From Bacteroidetes bacterium SW_9_63_38 (GTDB lineage: Bacteria; Bacteroidota; Rhodothermia; Rhodothermales; Salinibacteraceae), in contig PXUA01000012.1 of the NCBI GenBank assembly GCA_003022435.1, forward strand, positions 56,516-93,519: a DNA stretch of 37,004 bases, given 5' to 3'. Below, in pieces: positions 1 to 8,113 of the stretch. Position numbers and translations under genes: made by a program. Under the pieces are notes generated by a model. It had not been told where the DNA came from, searched no databases, and saw only the letters and a program-made list of their open reading frames with translations. Within the stretch, counting starts at the first letter, position 1, and the number at the start of each line of letters is the position of its first letter.

Positions 1-166
1 TTTCCACTCAGGGCGCGGAATTCGTATTGCGTGAGGCGGCCTGTGCGTCGCATGGGCTGCCGGATCAGCGGTCACGAATCACGTCTTCCCGAATTGGGCT
101 GAGGATGCGCAGGGCATTCGCCACCCTGTAGATTGACGGTGGACGCTGCACTAAGAGCTCCAGTCT

Positions 167-1102
167 ATGGTTGCGCTTCTGCTCTGTTGGATTCTGCTTC
201 CAAGCCTTCACCACTTCGTGTCCGCTACTCCCTCTGCCCCCGATACGACCCGCGTGCCCGACGGCTTCGACCTGCAGGGCCACCGTGGCGCGCGCGGCCT
301 CGCACCGGAAAACACGATGCCGGCCTTCGAGCGCGCTCTGAAGAGTGGCGTGACGACCCTGGAGATGGACGTTGTGGTGGCGGGGGACGGAACGGTGGTG
401 GTGTCGCACGAGCCCTGGATGGCCGCGGACAAGTGCCGTGCGCCCGACGACGAGCGGATTCCGGAGGCCGAAGAGCAGGCGCACAACCTGCACGAGATGA
501 CGTACGATGAGATTGCGGCGTACGACTGCGGGAGCCTCCGCCTCGACGACTTTCCGGAGCAGACGCCCACGGCGGCCCCGAAGCCGCGCCTGCGCGACGT
601 GATCGAGCGAGCCGAAACGTATGTTGCCGAGCATGATCGCCCGCCAGTCTTCTACAATATCGAAATCAAGAGCCGTGAGGAGTGGGACGGCACGTTTCAG
701 CCCGCGCCGCCGGTCTTTGCGAATCGCGTGCTGGAGGTCGTGCAGAAAGTGGGCGTTGCGTCGCGGACGACGCTCCAGTCCTTCGACTCGCGTGTGCTGG
801 AGGCGGTCCACGAGGGGGAGGAGCCCGTTCGGACGGCCCTACTCGTCTGGAACGTGGGGACGGCCGAGGCGCACCTGTCGACGCTCTCCTTCGTCCCGGA
901 CGTGTACAGCCCGTCGGCGCACCTCGTGGATGCCGACCGGGTCGACACGGCGCACGAGCACGGTGTTTTGATCATCCCGTGGACCGTGAACGAGTCCGAG
1001 GCGATGGCAATGCTGATCGAGGCCGGTGTCGATGGGTTCATCACCGACTATCCGAATCGAGCTCAACAGGTGCTGGCCGCTCAGGGGGATGAGGAACGGT
1101 AG
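167..1102 (+). CDS. Exported glycerophosphodiester phosphodiesterase (GDPD family)
   Basis: A 311-residue GDPD-family TIM-barrel enzyme that hydrolyses glycerophosphodiesters to glycerol 3-phosphate and an alcohol. Residues 1-20 form a hydrophobic signal segment (MVALLLCWILLPSLHHFVSA), so it should act outside the inner membrane. Family motifs seen are the GHRGARG loop with catalytic His39 and Arg40, the APENT stretch with Glu48, the metal-binding LEMDV (Glu66, Asp68), His81 in VSHEPW, and EIKS. The C-terminus has TLQSFD and GVDGFITDYP, both typical of the family. Length is normal for a bacterial GDPD with a signal peptide. The ATG start immediately precedes the signal sequence. It stands alone ahead of otsA, with 337 bases between. 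Family assignment is secure; the actual substrate (phospholipid head groups or teichoic-like polymers) cannot be read from sequence. Confidence 0.93.
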   Translation: MVALLLCWILLPSLHHFVSATPSAPDTTRVPDGFDLQGHRGARGLAPENTMPAFERALKSGVTTLEMDVVVAGDGTVVVSHEPWMAADKCRAPDDERIPEAEEQAHNLHEMTYDEIAAYDCGSLRLDDFPEQTPTAAPKPRLRDVIERAETYVAEHDRPPVFYNIEIKSREEWDGTFQPAPPVFANRVLEVVQKVGVASRTTLQSFDSRVLEAVHEGEEPVRTALLVWNVGTAEAHLSTLSFVPDVYSPSAHLVDADRVDTAHEHGVLIIPWTVNESEAMAMLIEAGVDGFITDYPNRAQQVLAAQGDEER

Positions 1103-1303
1103 CTGGACCGGAGAGCCCCGCAGGGGAATGGACCCGCTCCGGTAGATTTGGAATCATTCCGAAAGAGTCCCATCTTTCGCGTTGATGTCCTTGCCATCGT
1201 TCCGCGCCGATGATATGCTTGTATGTGAGTTCTTCCACCCCTCAATCCTGTGCCCAAAATAACACAAGGCGCTTTTCCCGAGGAGGGGATCGCCGGCGTG
1301 GCG

Positions 1304-1337
1304 GGTACGAGCCGGGGGCCGGATTCGGGCTCGTACC
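1304..1337. other. Hairpin in the GDPD-otsA intergenic region
   Basis: The 337-base gap between the GDPD gene and otsA (1103-1439) has no supportable gene. It contains a perfect 10-bp inverted repeat, GGTACGAGCC at 1304-1313 and GGCTCGTACC at 1328-1337, with a 14-base loop. No T-run follows on either strand, so it is not a classical Rho-independent terminator. It could be a processed 3' end of the GDPD transcript, a protein-binding dyad, or a leader structure upstream of otsA. Confidence 0.45.
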
Positions 1338-1439
1338 GATATGGCCTTTACGGGTCTGTGCAGATACACCGCCTCGGGAACGATTGAAGCCCCTTTCTTC
1401 CTCCTCTGCCGACTCTCTTTACTAGGCGTCTAAAGACCG

Positions 1440-2798
1440 TTGAGTTTAACTGTAGTTGCGAACCGCGTCCCCATTCGACAGACCGATGATGGCTGGGGAA
1501 TTTCCGTTGGGGGGTTGACGACGGCCCTCCTCCCCGTCCTTGAGGAGCAAGGCGGCACTTGGGTGGGCATGGGCGAAGAGCCCGAGCTGTCCGAGCGACA
1601 GGAGTACCCCGCCGACGATCCCAATTTCGTTGTGCGCCGCGTGCCCTTAAGCACCGAGGAGCTCGACGGCTACTACTACGGCATGGCCAACCAGATTCTG
1701 TGGCCGTTGTCGCACTATCTGATCCAGCACCTGGAGCTGAATCGCGACTTCATCGACACCTACCGGTCGGTGAACGAGCGCTTCGCCGAGGCCGTGCTCG
1801 AAGAGACGGACGGGGGCGGGGACGAGGTGATCTGGATTCAGGACTACCATCAGATGCTTTCCCCGGGCCACATTCGGGCGGAGCGTCCCGAGGCCACCAT
1901 CGGGCACTTCTGGCACATTCCCTGGCCGGCGATGGAGGTGTTTCGCATCCTGCCCTGGGCGCGCGAGCTCCTGCGTGGTATGCTCGGCTGCGACCTCATC
2001 GGCTTCCATGTCGAGGAGTATGTCGACAATTTCGTCGAGAGCGCCGAGACGTTGCTCGGGGCCGGGGTGGACGGAAACGTGATCCGGTACAACGGGCACG
2101 AGACGCGGGCCGAGGCGCACCCCATCGGCATTGAGGTGGATCGCTTTAAGGAGATGGCCCACGACCCCTCCATCGAGGAGGAGGCCCAGAAATTTCGGGA
2201 GCGGATGGGCACCGACAACATCGTAATCGGCATCGACCGTCTCGACTACACGAAGGGCATTCACTCCCGGATGCTCGCCTTCGAGAAGTTTCTGGAAGAG
2301 AATCCGGAATACCACGGCGAAGTCAGCTTCTTCCAGATTGCCACGCCGAGCCGGACGGAACTGGAATCCTACCAGAAGATCCGGCGCGAGGTCGACGAGG
2401 TGGTGGGGCGCATCAACGGGCGGTTTGCCCGCAACAGCTGGGTGCCCGTCAACTACCGGTATCGCACCTACACGCAATACGAGCTGTGTGCCTTTTACCG
2501 AGCGGCGGACGCGGCGCTCATTACGCCGCTCCGCGACGGTATGAACGTGGTGACCCAAGAGTTCATCACGGCCAGTCAGGACGGGGTGCTCATCCTGTCG
2601 GAGCTCACGGGGGCGGCCTACCTGCTACCCGAGGCGCTTCAGGTCAACCCGTACGACCTCAACGGCCTCGCCGAGGCCATCAAGACGGCCCTCGAAATGC
2701 CGCTGGACGAGAAGGAAGAACGACTGGAGGGGCTCAAGCAGACCGTCGACACCCTTGATGTGCACAACTGGGCCGGCAATTTCTTGGATGCCCTGTAG
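1440..2798 (+). CDS. otsA: Alpha,alpha-trehalose-6-phosphate synthase
   Basis: GT20 glycosyltransferase of 452 residues that makes trehalose 6-phosphate from UDP-glucose (or another NDP-glucose) and glucose 6-phosphate. The N-terminus VVANRVP and the loop SVGGLTTAL match the acceptor and donor loops. WIQDYHQML (about 132-140) matches the conserved DYH segment. GIDRLDYTKG carries Arg267 and Lys272, which correspond to the UDP-phosphate-binding Arg and Lys of E. coli OtsA. PLRDGMNVVTQEF is the C-terminal donor motif. The start is a TTG, chosen because the protein begins directly with the conserved beta strand and no in-frame ATG precedes it usefully. otsB follows 46 bases downstream in the same direction, so the two likely form an operon making the compatible solute trehalose, which suits a halophile. 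Confidence 0.96.
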   Translation: MSLTVVANRVPIRQTDDGWGISVGGLTTALLPVLEEQGGTWVGMGEEPELSERQEYPADDPNFVVRRVPLSTEELDGYYYGMANQILWPLSHYLIQHLELNRDFIDTYRSVNERFAEAVLEETDGGGDEVIWIQDYHQMLSPGHIRAERPEATIGHFWHIPWPAMEVFRILPWARELLRGMLGCDLIGFHVEEYVDNFVESAETLLGAGVDGNVIRYNGHETRAEAHPIGIEVDRFKEMAHDPSIEEEAQKFRERMGTDNIVIGIDRLDYTKGIHSRMLAFEKFLEENPEYHGEVSFFQIATPSRTELESYQKIRREVDEVVGRINGRFARNSWVPVNYRYRTYTQYELCAFYRAADAALITPLRDGMNVVTQEFITASQDGVLILSELTGAAYLLPEALQVNPYDLNGLAEAIKTALEMPLDEKEERLEGLKQTVDTLDVHNWAGNFLDAL

Positions 2799-2844
2799 CA
2801 ATTGAATCCCGACTTCGTTTCTCTTCTTTCAGGTTTCCGTCGTC

Positions 2845-3543
2845 ATGATTCCCGTCGTTGATCGTCCGCTGTTCTTTCTCGATTACGACGGCACCCTCGC
2901 GCCGATCGTGGACGACCCGGATGCCGCGGTGCCGCATCCCGATGTGCCGGAGTTGCTTCGCGAGCTGGACAACCAGTTTCCGGTCTGGATCGTCACGGGG
3001 CGCGACCTGCGGGCGCTGGCGTCATTTCTGGACCAGCCGCTCAAGGCCATCGGCCTGCACGGGGCGCAGGAGGGCGTGGTGGGGGGCGAGGTGCAGCGCC
3101 TCATGCCGGACGATGCGGCAAAGGCCCTGAATTGCTTGCGCCGATCGGTGCCGTCGGTCGATGGCATGCACGTGGAGGACAAAGATCAGGCGTTTGCCGT
3201 CCACTACCGGGAGGTCGACGACGAGACCGAGACCCGCGAGCGATTGTCGAGCTGGCTCGACGCGATGCCGGAGATGCTCGACGCCATCTGGGGCAAGAAG
3301 GTCGTCGAGCTTCGCCCCGACGGCCTCACGAAAGGCACAGCCGTTCGGCGCATCGCCGACGATCATCCCGATCATACGCCGGTGTATTTGGGCGACGACA
3401 CGACGGACGAGGACGCATTTGCGGCGCTGCAGGACATGGAGCGTGACGCCGTCACCGTCCGCGTCGGCGACGAGGACACCCAGGCCGATTACCGGCTGGC
3501 GGGGCCGAACGAGGTTGTGGAGTACCTTCGGCGGTATGTGTAG
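2845..3543 (+). CDS. otsB: Trehalose-6-phosphate phosphatase
   Basis: HAD-superfamily phosphatase of 232 residues, the second enzyme of the OtsAB pathway, removing phosphate from trehalose 6-phosphate. The nucleophile motif FFLDYDGTLAP gives Asp13 and the general acid Asp15. IVTGRD is motif II with its Thr. The Lys in LTKGTAV and the acidic motif YLGDDTTDEDAF complete the HAD signature. Length is typical of OtsB. It starts 46 bases after otsA and is probably cotranscribed. Its stop codon is followed within six bases by the heptamer-type tandem repeat at 3550-3587, and the next gene converges on it from the opposite strand. Confidence 0.96.
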   Translation: MIPVVDRPLFFLDYDGTLAPIVDDPDAAVPHPDVPELLRELDNQFPVWIVTGRDLRALASFLDQPLKAIGLHGAQEGVVGGEVQRLMPDDAAKALNCLRRSVPSVDGMHVEDKDQAFAVHYREVDDETETRERLSSWLDAMPEMLDAIWGKKVVELRPDGLTKGTAVRRIADDHPDHTPVYLGDDTTDEDAFAALQDMERDAVTVRVGDEDTQADYRLAGPNEVVEYLRRYV

Positions 3544-3549
3544 GGTTGA

Positions 3550-3587
3550 GCGTTGATGCGTTGAGCGTTGATGCGTTGAGCGTTGGG
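3550..3587. repeat. Heptamer-type tandem repeat, copy A (otsB 3' end)
   Basis: Two perfect copies of the 15-mer GCGTTGATGCGTTGA (3550-3564 and 3565-3579) are followed by a partial GCGTTGG. The 15-mer is itself two GCGTTGA heptamers plus one extra T. The repeat fills the gap between the convergent otsB and Nudix genes. The same GCGTTGN unit reappears at 11569-11624 and 21380-21456. Confidence 0.85.
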
Positions 3588-3624
3588 AGTAGTGTTGTAG
3601 GGGGCGGGGACCGTGTCGGGACAC

Positions 3625-4299
3625 TCAGTCTGGGTCGAGGAGGGAACGGAGGGTAGCCAGGAGTTCGGCGATCATCATCGCCGTGGCGCCCCACACCGTG
3701 TGTCCTTCTACATCGTAGTACGGCACCTCCACCTCCTCCTCGTGCAGCGTCCAGGGCTCCACGACCCTCGTCTCGGGGGCGAGCAATCGATCCAGCGGTA
3801 CGCGCAGAATCTGATTGACCTCGCGGTCGGTCGGGTGCAGGGGCAGGGCGCGGGCGGCGGCCCCGACGAACGGGTGGACGCAAAAGTTGGAGGGCGGGAT
3901 GTAGAGCGGTGTCAGGGCGCCCAAGAGCCGCACCGTGGTCGGCGACAGCCCGATTTCCTCGTCGGCTTCGCGCAGTGCCGTCTCAGACAGCGTCTCGTCT
4001 CCTTCTCGCCGTCCTCCGGGGAACGAAATCTGCCCGCTGTGATCCGACAGCTCGTCGTGCCGCGCGGTAAGCACGAGCACTGGGCGCTCTTCCTCCGGGA
4101 GAAGGAGGGCCAGCACCCCGGCTTCGCGGCATGCCTGCCTGTCGACCGACAGCGCGTCCTGCCGGGCCGAGTGGCGGGGAGCCATCGTGGCGTGGACGTC
4201 GTGGCCGGGCAGCGATTGGGCCAGCCGGGCGGAGAGACAGTCAATGAAGGCGTTGTACGAGCAGATGGGGACGCGGGAGGGACGTGAACGAGAACACAT
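3625..4299 (-). CDS. Nudix hydrolase, CoA pyrophosphatase type
   Basis: A Nudix hydrolase of 224 residues from the ATG at 4299. The Nudix box spans about residues 95-118, beginning GGRREGDETL and ending READEEIGL, with all metal-ligand glutamates present. Just before it lies LTARHDEL...HSGQISFPGG, which resembles the LLTKRS...HxGQxxFPGG signature of the CoA-diphosphatase subgroup (NudL/YeaB, human NUDT7/8). The predicted reaction is therefore cleavage of CoA or oxidised CoA to 3',5'-ADP and phosphopantetheine. The frame stays open upstream to 4443, but that extension is basic, low-complexity and overlaps the Hsp20 terminator at 4391-4428, so I prefer 4299. It converges on otsB. Confidence 0.88.
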   Translation of the reverse strand: MCSRSRPSRVPICSYNAFIDCLSARLAQSLPGHDVHATMAPRHSARQDALSVDRQACREAGVLALLLPEEERPVLVLTARHDELSDHSGQISFPGGRREGDETLSETALREADEEIGLSPTTVRLLGALTPLYIPPSNFCVHPFVGAAARALPLHPTDREVNQILRVPLDRLLAPETRVVEPWTLHEEEVEVPYYDVEGHTVWGATAMMIAELLATLRSLLDPD

Positions 4300-4390
4300 C
4301 GACGGGGTGGGGAAGAGTGGGTCCGGTCCTCGTTCGCAGAAAGAACGCCGTCCGGGCAGGTTCCCCCGCCGCCGCGCCGCGGGGCCTTGC

Positions 4391-4428
4391 CAAAAGAAAT
4401 CCCCGACCGGGACGGCGCCCGGCCGGGG
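4391..4428 (-). terminator. Rho-independent terminator of the Hsp20 gene
   Basis: Read on the minus strand, CCCCGGCCGGG (4428-4418) and CCCGGTCGGGG (4411-4401) pair over 11 positions with one mismatch around a six-base loop, followed by the T-rich run ATTTCTTTTG (4400-4391). It lies about 30 bases downstream of the Hsp20 stop codon and in the correct orientation for that gene. Confidence 0.85.
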
Positions 4429-4458
4429 GATCCGCATCGACACCCGGCCTGCGAGAGA

Positions 4459-4905
4459 CTACTGGATCTCGATCTGACGGGGTTTGACCGCATCCGTCTT
4501 CGGCACGTGAATCGTGAGCACGCCGCTCTCGTAGCTGGCGCCAATCTGTTCCGCGTTGACGGTGCGCGGAAGGGGGAAGGAACGGTAGAAGTGGCCGAAC
4601 GGCCGCTCCACGCGAACGTACTCCTCGTTCTCCCCGGTTTGTGGGCTGGCCCGCTCGCCGCTAATGGTCAGCTGGTGGTCCTGGTAGTTGATCGTCAGGT
4701 CGTCCTTCTGGACGCCCGGCAGGTCGAGGTGCATCCGGTACGCATCCTCCGTTTCCACGAGGTCGGTCCGGGGCGCCCAGACCGCCTGCCGCGAGGAGTC
4801 GCCGTTGTCCTGCGACTCGGATGGGAGGAAGCGGTCGAACATACGGTCGATTTCGCGCTGAAGGTCGTTCAGACCCCGGTTGCGAGTACGGCTCAAACTG
4901 GTCAT
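4459..4905 (-). CDS. Small heat shock protein, Hsp20/alpha-crystallin family
   Basis: A 148-residue ATP-independent holdase chaperone. Residues about 1-40 are the variable N-terminal arm (NDLQREIDRMFDRF), typical of bacterial class A small heat shock proteins. The alpha-crystallin domain runs from about WAPRTDLVETED to GVLTIHVPK, and the latter is the conserved G-V-L strand motif. The C-terminal IEI (in QIEIQ) is the I-x-I oligomerisation motif. The gene appears to be a single unit, with a strong terminator behind it and 293 bases upstream (4906-5198) before the next gene. That upstream stretch holds no gene and has a small dyad (GACGAC...GTCGTC) near 4950-4975. I could not identify a heat-shock element or a sigma site with confidence. 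Confidence 0.95.
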   Translation of the reverse strand: MTSLSRTRNRGLNDLQREIDRMFDRFLPSESQDNGDSSRQAVWAPRTDLVETEDAYRMHLDLPGVQKDDLTINYQDHQLTISGERASPQTGENEEYVRVERPFGHFYRSFPLPRTVNAEQIGASYESGVLTIHVPKTDAVKPRQIEIQ

Positions 4906-5198
4906 AGCTGGTAGGTGGTTTGTTGTGGATAGCAGTGACGACGGGGATCTCCTGTCGTCGCGACCCTTGAAGAAATCATCTCGTAGACGATTACATGCAA
5001 CTGCTATACCACCTCAAACTTTTGGACACATATACTGCCATATCGGCGACGAAGTCCGACGAAACGGCGGGACGCCGGGCAGGTCTGAAGTTGTGGCCGA
5101 TCGGGGCTGCCAAGACGGCAATCCGGGGCGAATCCTTGCTCAGCGGCGCTGAAGAGGTGTCAGGCCGCGGGGACGCCGGACGCTGTAGCGGGAGAACG

Positions 5199-6203
5199 CT
5201 ACAGGAGGTCGAGGTCGCGGAGGTGATCAATGGGGTTCTCAAAACTGCAACTGCTGAAGGAGCGCGCGAGGTGATCGCGGGTGTGGCGGATGCCGTCGAG
5301 GGAGGCGCTGAGGTTCCGCCACGAGAAGTGCTCTTTTTCGAACCGGAAGTTGTTGGCCGTCTCCTCCCGGAGGATCGTCTGCACGTGTTCGGGGTCCAGC
5401 TGATGTTCGACTGCGAGAACGGCGGCGGCGAAGAGACTCACGAATCCGTGCATCTCGGTATCCAGCCCGTCGTCGTAGTGGCGGATGGGATGCTGGAGCC
5501 CAGTGGCGGCCTTGAAGGGAACCCGTGCGTCCCGACAGGCCACGATGAGGGCGGCAAGGGCCTCGACGGAAGGCACGTCGCTGGGCGCGCGACCGCCGCA
5601 GCGCACCTTCAGCCCCATCGTCGAACGGGCGGGGATGGCCTGCCGGCTGTTGTGCTCGGCGACGGCCGCACAGAGCGCCGGAAGGGCGTCGACGGCGCTG
5701 GGCTGCATCGGAAGCTCTAAAAACAGGTCGAGCTTTACCGTGCCGGTTTGGATGAGGCGCCGGTCGACCTCCGTAAAGAACGAGTTGAGGGCGGACTGGT
5801 CGTCGCCGACGGCGGAGGTGGGGAGGGGAACTTCCATCACGTCCACCTGCGTTTGCCCGCCGTACTCGACGTCGAAGTCGTTGATGACCTCCAAGTCGCG
5901 AGCGAAGGCGTCGAGAAAGGCGTCGCGATCCGGTCCCCCGGTGCCGAGCACCGAGAAGCGAACCGGCGGCCCGTTCACGAAGAGGTTCTTGTGCGGAGGA
6001 AGGTCCGGCAGTTGTCGGACCGGCAGCACGAAGCGGGAGAGGAACCAGGACTCGGGCTCCTCGCGGTGGTCCGTGTAGCCACGAAGGGCCTGCGGAAGAG
6101 AGAGCGCGGCGGGGGGGAGCAGTCCGGCGTAGTCCAAAATGTCATCCAGTAGAGTGAGAAGGCTGGGGGGGACCAGAGCATCGGACGCGTTGCGAGGTTC
6201 CAT
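5199..6203 (-). CDS. Conserved protein of unknown function
   Basis: A 334-residue protein whose function I do not recognise. The N-terminus LDYAGLLPPAALSLPQAL and the C-terminal KAATGLQHPIRH resemble, from memory, a widely distributed uncharacterised bacterial family with motifs like LDYAGLFPPAAL and FKATAGLHHP. No signal peptide or membrane segment is visible. It is acidic, with mixed alpha/beta character, and has a conserved-looking ATGLQHP loop that could be an active site; that is inference only. It is transcribed toward Hsp20 with a 293-base gap and divergently from the TPR lipoprotein gene at 6556, so it is probably monocistronic. Codon use and GC match its neighbours and the frame is fully open, which supports a real gene. 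Confidence 0.8.
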   Translation of the reverse strand: MEPRNASDALVPPSLLTLLDDILDYAGLLPPAALSLPQALRGYTDHREEPESWFLSRFVLPVRQLPDLPPHKNLFVNGPPVRFSVLGTGGPDRDAFLDAFARDLEVINDFDVEYGGQTQVDVMEVPLPTSAVGDDQSALNSFFTEVDRRLIQTGTVKLDLFLELPMQPSAVDALPALCAAVAEHNSRQAIPARSTMGLKVRCGGRAPSDVPSVEALAALIVACRDARVPFKAATGLQHPIRHYDDGLDTEMHGFVSLFAAAVLAVEHQLDPEHVQTILREETANNFRFEKEHFSWRNLSASLDGIRHTRDHLARSFSSCSFENPIDHLRDLDLL

Positions 6204-6555
6204 CGAGCGGAGGGGACGGTGAGAAGGAGGGTGCGGAGAACGGCAGCGACTGTGAGCCTATATTCGAAGGGAGGGATTCTCAAATACTCTCCAATACCGT
6301 ATACTCGGACCTATCGTCGTCGTCTTCGATCCCCAATCGCGGCTCTTTTTGCCGGCGCTTCCCAGAACGGTGGGGGGAGCCCCCGGCCGGGATCTCAATG
6401 CCAACACGTCCGTGCCTCTTGACGGTCGGATCGCGCTTCCCGAAGTTCCGTAAGAGGAGCGCAATTTTGGCCTCCGAAAGGCCGGAGGCGTTCGTGACGC
6501 GTCGCGATGGTTCCGCCGAGCACTTCGTCCGCTGCACACAGTCAGGAATAGCCCC
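6204..6555. other. Divergent intergenic region
   Basis: This 352-base stretch separates two divergently transcribed genes and must hold promoters for both. GC falls around 6250-6320. A 7-bp hairpin, GCCTCCG (6470-6476) and CGGAGGC (6483-6489), lies in the probable leader of the downstream lipoprotein gene. Immediately before it, CAATTTTG (about 6462-6469) matches seven of eight positions of the Bacteroidota -7 element TAnnTTTG, but I see no convincing -33 TTTG. No gene is supported here. Confidence 0.4.
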
Positions 6556-7818
6556 ATGCGTAGTTGGATGTCGTATTTCGCCACGATTCTACAGCGAGGC
6601 CCGCTGCTGCTCCTGATGACCATTGGGCTGACCGGCGGGCTGCTCGTCGGATGCAGTTCCAGCGGCACCGAGACGCGGACGACGGAAGAGCCGGAGATGG
6701 CGGAGGAGGAGTTGTCGTCCGGCCTGCAGGGGGTCAAGCAGGCGCTGGCAGAGGATCCGACCGACACGGACGCGCACCTCCGAAAGGCGCAGCTGCTGCG
6801 GATAAAGGCCGACAGTACGATGGAGGCGGCGCGCTATGCGATGCTTCATCGACGAGCGTGGGAGGCTGAGTCGACGGCGCTCGCGGTTGATTCGGATCTC
6901 CGCGAGGACGTGCAGGAGCAACGACGGAACGCGTATACCTTGGAGATGCGTCGGGGCGAGAAGGCCTACAATCAGGGGAGCAAGGACGAGAAGGAGGCGT
7001 CATTCGAGCAGGCGGTCGGCCACTTCGACGCCGCCGCGACGACCCTTCGCGACTCGGCTCGTCCATCGCTGAACGAGGCGTACGCTCGCCTTCAGGTGGG
7101 GCAGAAGAGCGAGGTGATTCCGGTGCTAGAAGAGTACGTGCAGCGGGCCGACGCGGCTGGAGCGGCCAGGGCATACCGAATTCTCGGGCAGTTGTACGTG
7201 TCGAACAGCCAGTACGAGACGGCCACGAAGCTGCTCGATCAGGCCACGAGCCAGTATCCTGATGACAACGAGTTGCAGGCCCTTCGTCTGAATGCGTACA
7301 ATCGGGCTGGGGACGTGGACGAGGCGGTTGCAGTGTATCGTGAGCAGATTGAACGAAAGCCGAAGCGGGCGACCTACCGGTACAACTACGGCGCTCTGTT
7401 GCTGCAGGCCCGCCGGTACGGACCGGCCATTGAACAACTCCGACAGGCCGTCGACCTTCAGCCCGACAACGCGGAGGGACAGTACAACCTCGGGGCGGCG
7501 TACCTGAACGCGGCGCTGGCCCGCGACGACAGCATCGCGGCTCTGAAAAAGAATCCGGCGTCGCGGGCAGACACGACGATGTCGGTGGACGAGCAGATCG
7601 GTCAGCTCGCGGGACGACGCGATTCGTTGTTGGAAAAGTCCATCCCACCACTTGAACGGGCGCGGGGAGTCGTCGAACAGGATCAGGTCCTTCAGCGGCC
7701 GGGGGACGATGAGATTCGCCGGGATGCGTGCCGCGCCCTGTTGGTGGCGTACGTGAAGACGGATCGGCCGGGGCGGGCCGCAAAGGTCCAGGACTGCACC
7801 GACTTTGCTCGCCGATAA
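6556..7818 (+). CDS. TPR-repeat lipoprotein
   Basis: A 420-residue lipoprotein. The signal peptide ends in the lipobox LVGC with Cys33 as the lipidated residue. After it comes an alpha-helical solenoid of tetratricopeptide repeats, clearest at about 185-290, where AYRILGQLYVSNSQYETATKL and YNYGALLLQARRYGPAIEQL show the W/L/G/Y/A/F/A/P spacing, and again at YNLGAAYLNAAL. Such proteins act as docking scaffolds at the cell envelope. The gene at 8114 encodes a clear paralogue sharing the motifs LRKAQLLRIKADSTM/LLKADILRRQADSTM, TYRYNYG, and the ending DACRALLVAYV/DACTALVTAYV. The two lie in the same direction 295 bases apart. The specific partner or function is unknown. Confidence 0.9.
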   Translation: MRSWMSYFATILQRGPLLLLMTIGLTGGLLVGCSSSGTETRTTEEPEMAEEELSSGLQGVKQALAEDPTDTDAHLRKAQLLRIKADSTMEAARYAMLHRRAWEAESTALAVDSDLREDVQEQRRNAYTLEMRRGEKAYNQGSKDEKEASFEQAVGHFDAAATTLRDSARPSLNEAYARLQVGQKSEVIPVLEEYVQRADAAGAARAYRILGQLYVSNSQYETATKLLDQATSQYPDDNELQALRLNAYNRAGDVDEAVAVYREQIERKPKRATYRYNYGALLLQARRYGPAIEQLRQAVDLQPDNAEGQYNLGAAYLNAALARDDSIAALKKNPASRADTTMSVDEQIGQLAGRRDSLLEKSIPPLERARGVVEQDQVLQRPGDDEIRRDACRALLVAYVKTDRPGRAAKVQDCTDFARR

Positions 7819-7989
7819 GAGCGAGCGTGATCCGGTCGGCCGAGAATGCCAGGGATAATACAGGGATAATCCGTGAGGGTTGGATCTGTCGGAGATGCCT
7901 CTCTAGGTTACTCGCGGTGTTGCGGATGCCCCTCGTTTCGTCTGTGTAGGGGAAAGACTTCCCAACACGACCGTGCGATGCCCTGTTGG

Positions 7990-8022
7990 AGGACTCTGTT
8001 TGAGGAGCAGAGCCGGAGTCCT
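7990..8022. other. Bulged hairpin in the leader of the second TPR gene
   Basis: The 295-base gap between the two TPR lipoprotein genes has no supportable gene. AGGACT (7990-7995) and AGTCCT (8017-8022) form a 6-bp outer stem, and CTG (7996-7998) with CAG (8008-8010) extends it across a six-base bulge. It sits about 90 bases before the ATG at 8114. A leader structure is possible, but the stem is short and may be chance. Confidence 0.25.
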
Positions 8023-8113
8023 GCGTGGGGGAACGATTGATGCTTTCCAACGGGGCTGCCTGCGACCAGAATGAGCTGATTTTGCGCGAACTGACACGAA
8101 CAACCCGACCACG

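Noticed and set aside
1..166. C-terminal fragment of an upstream gene at the left edge
   Set aside because: Two plus-strand frames are open from the edge for 30-45 codons, but neither translation resembles a protein I know, and nothing favours one over the other.
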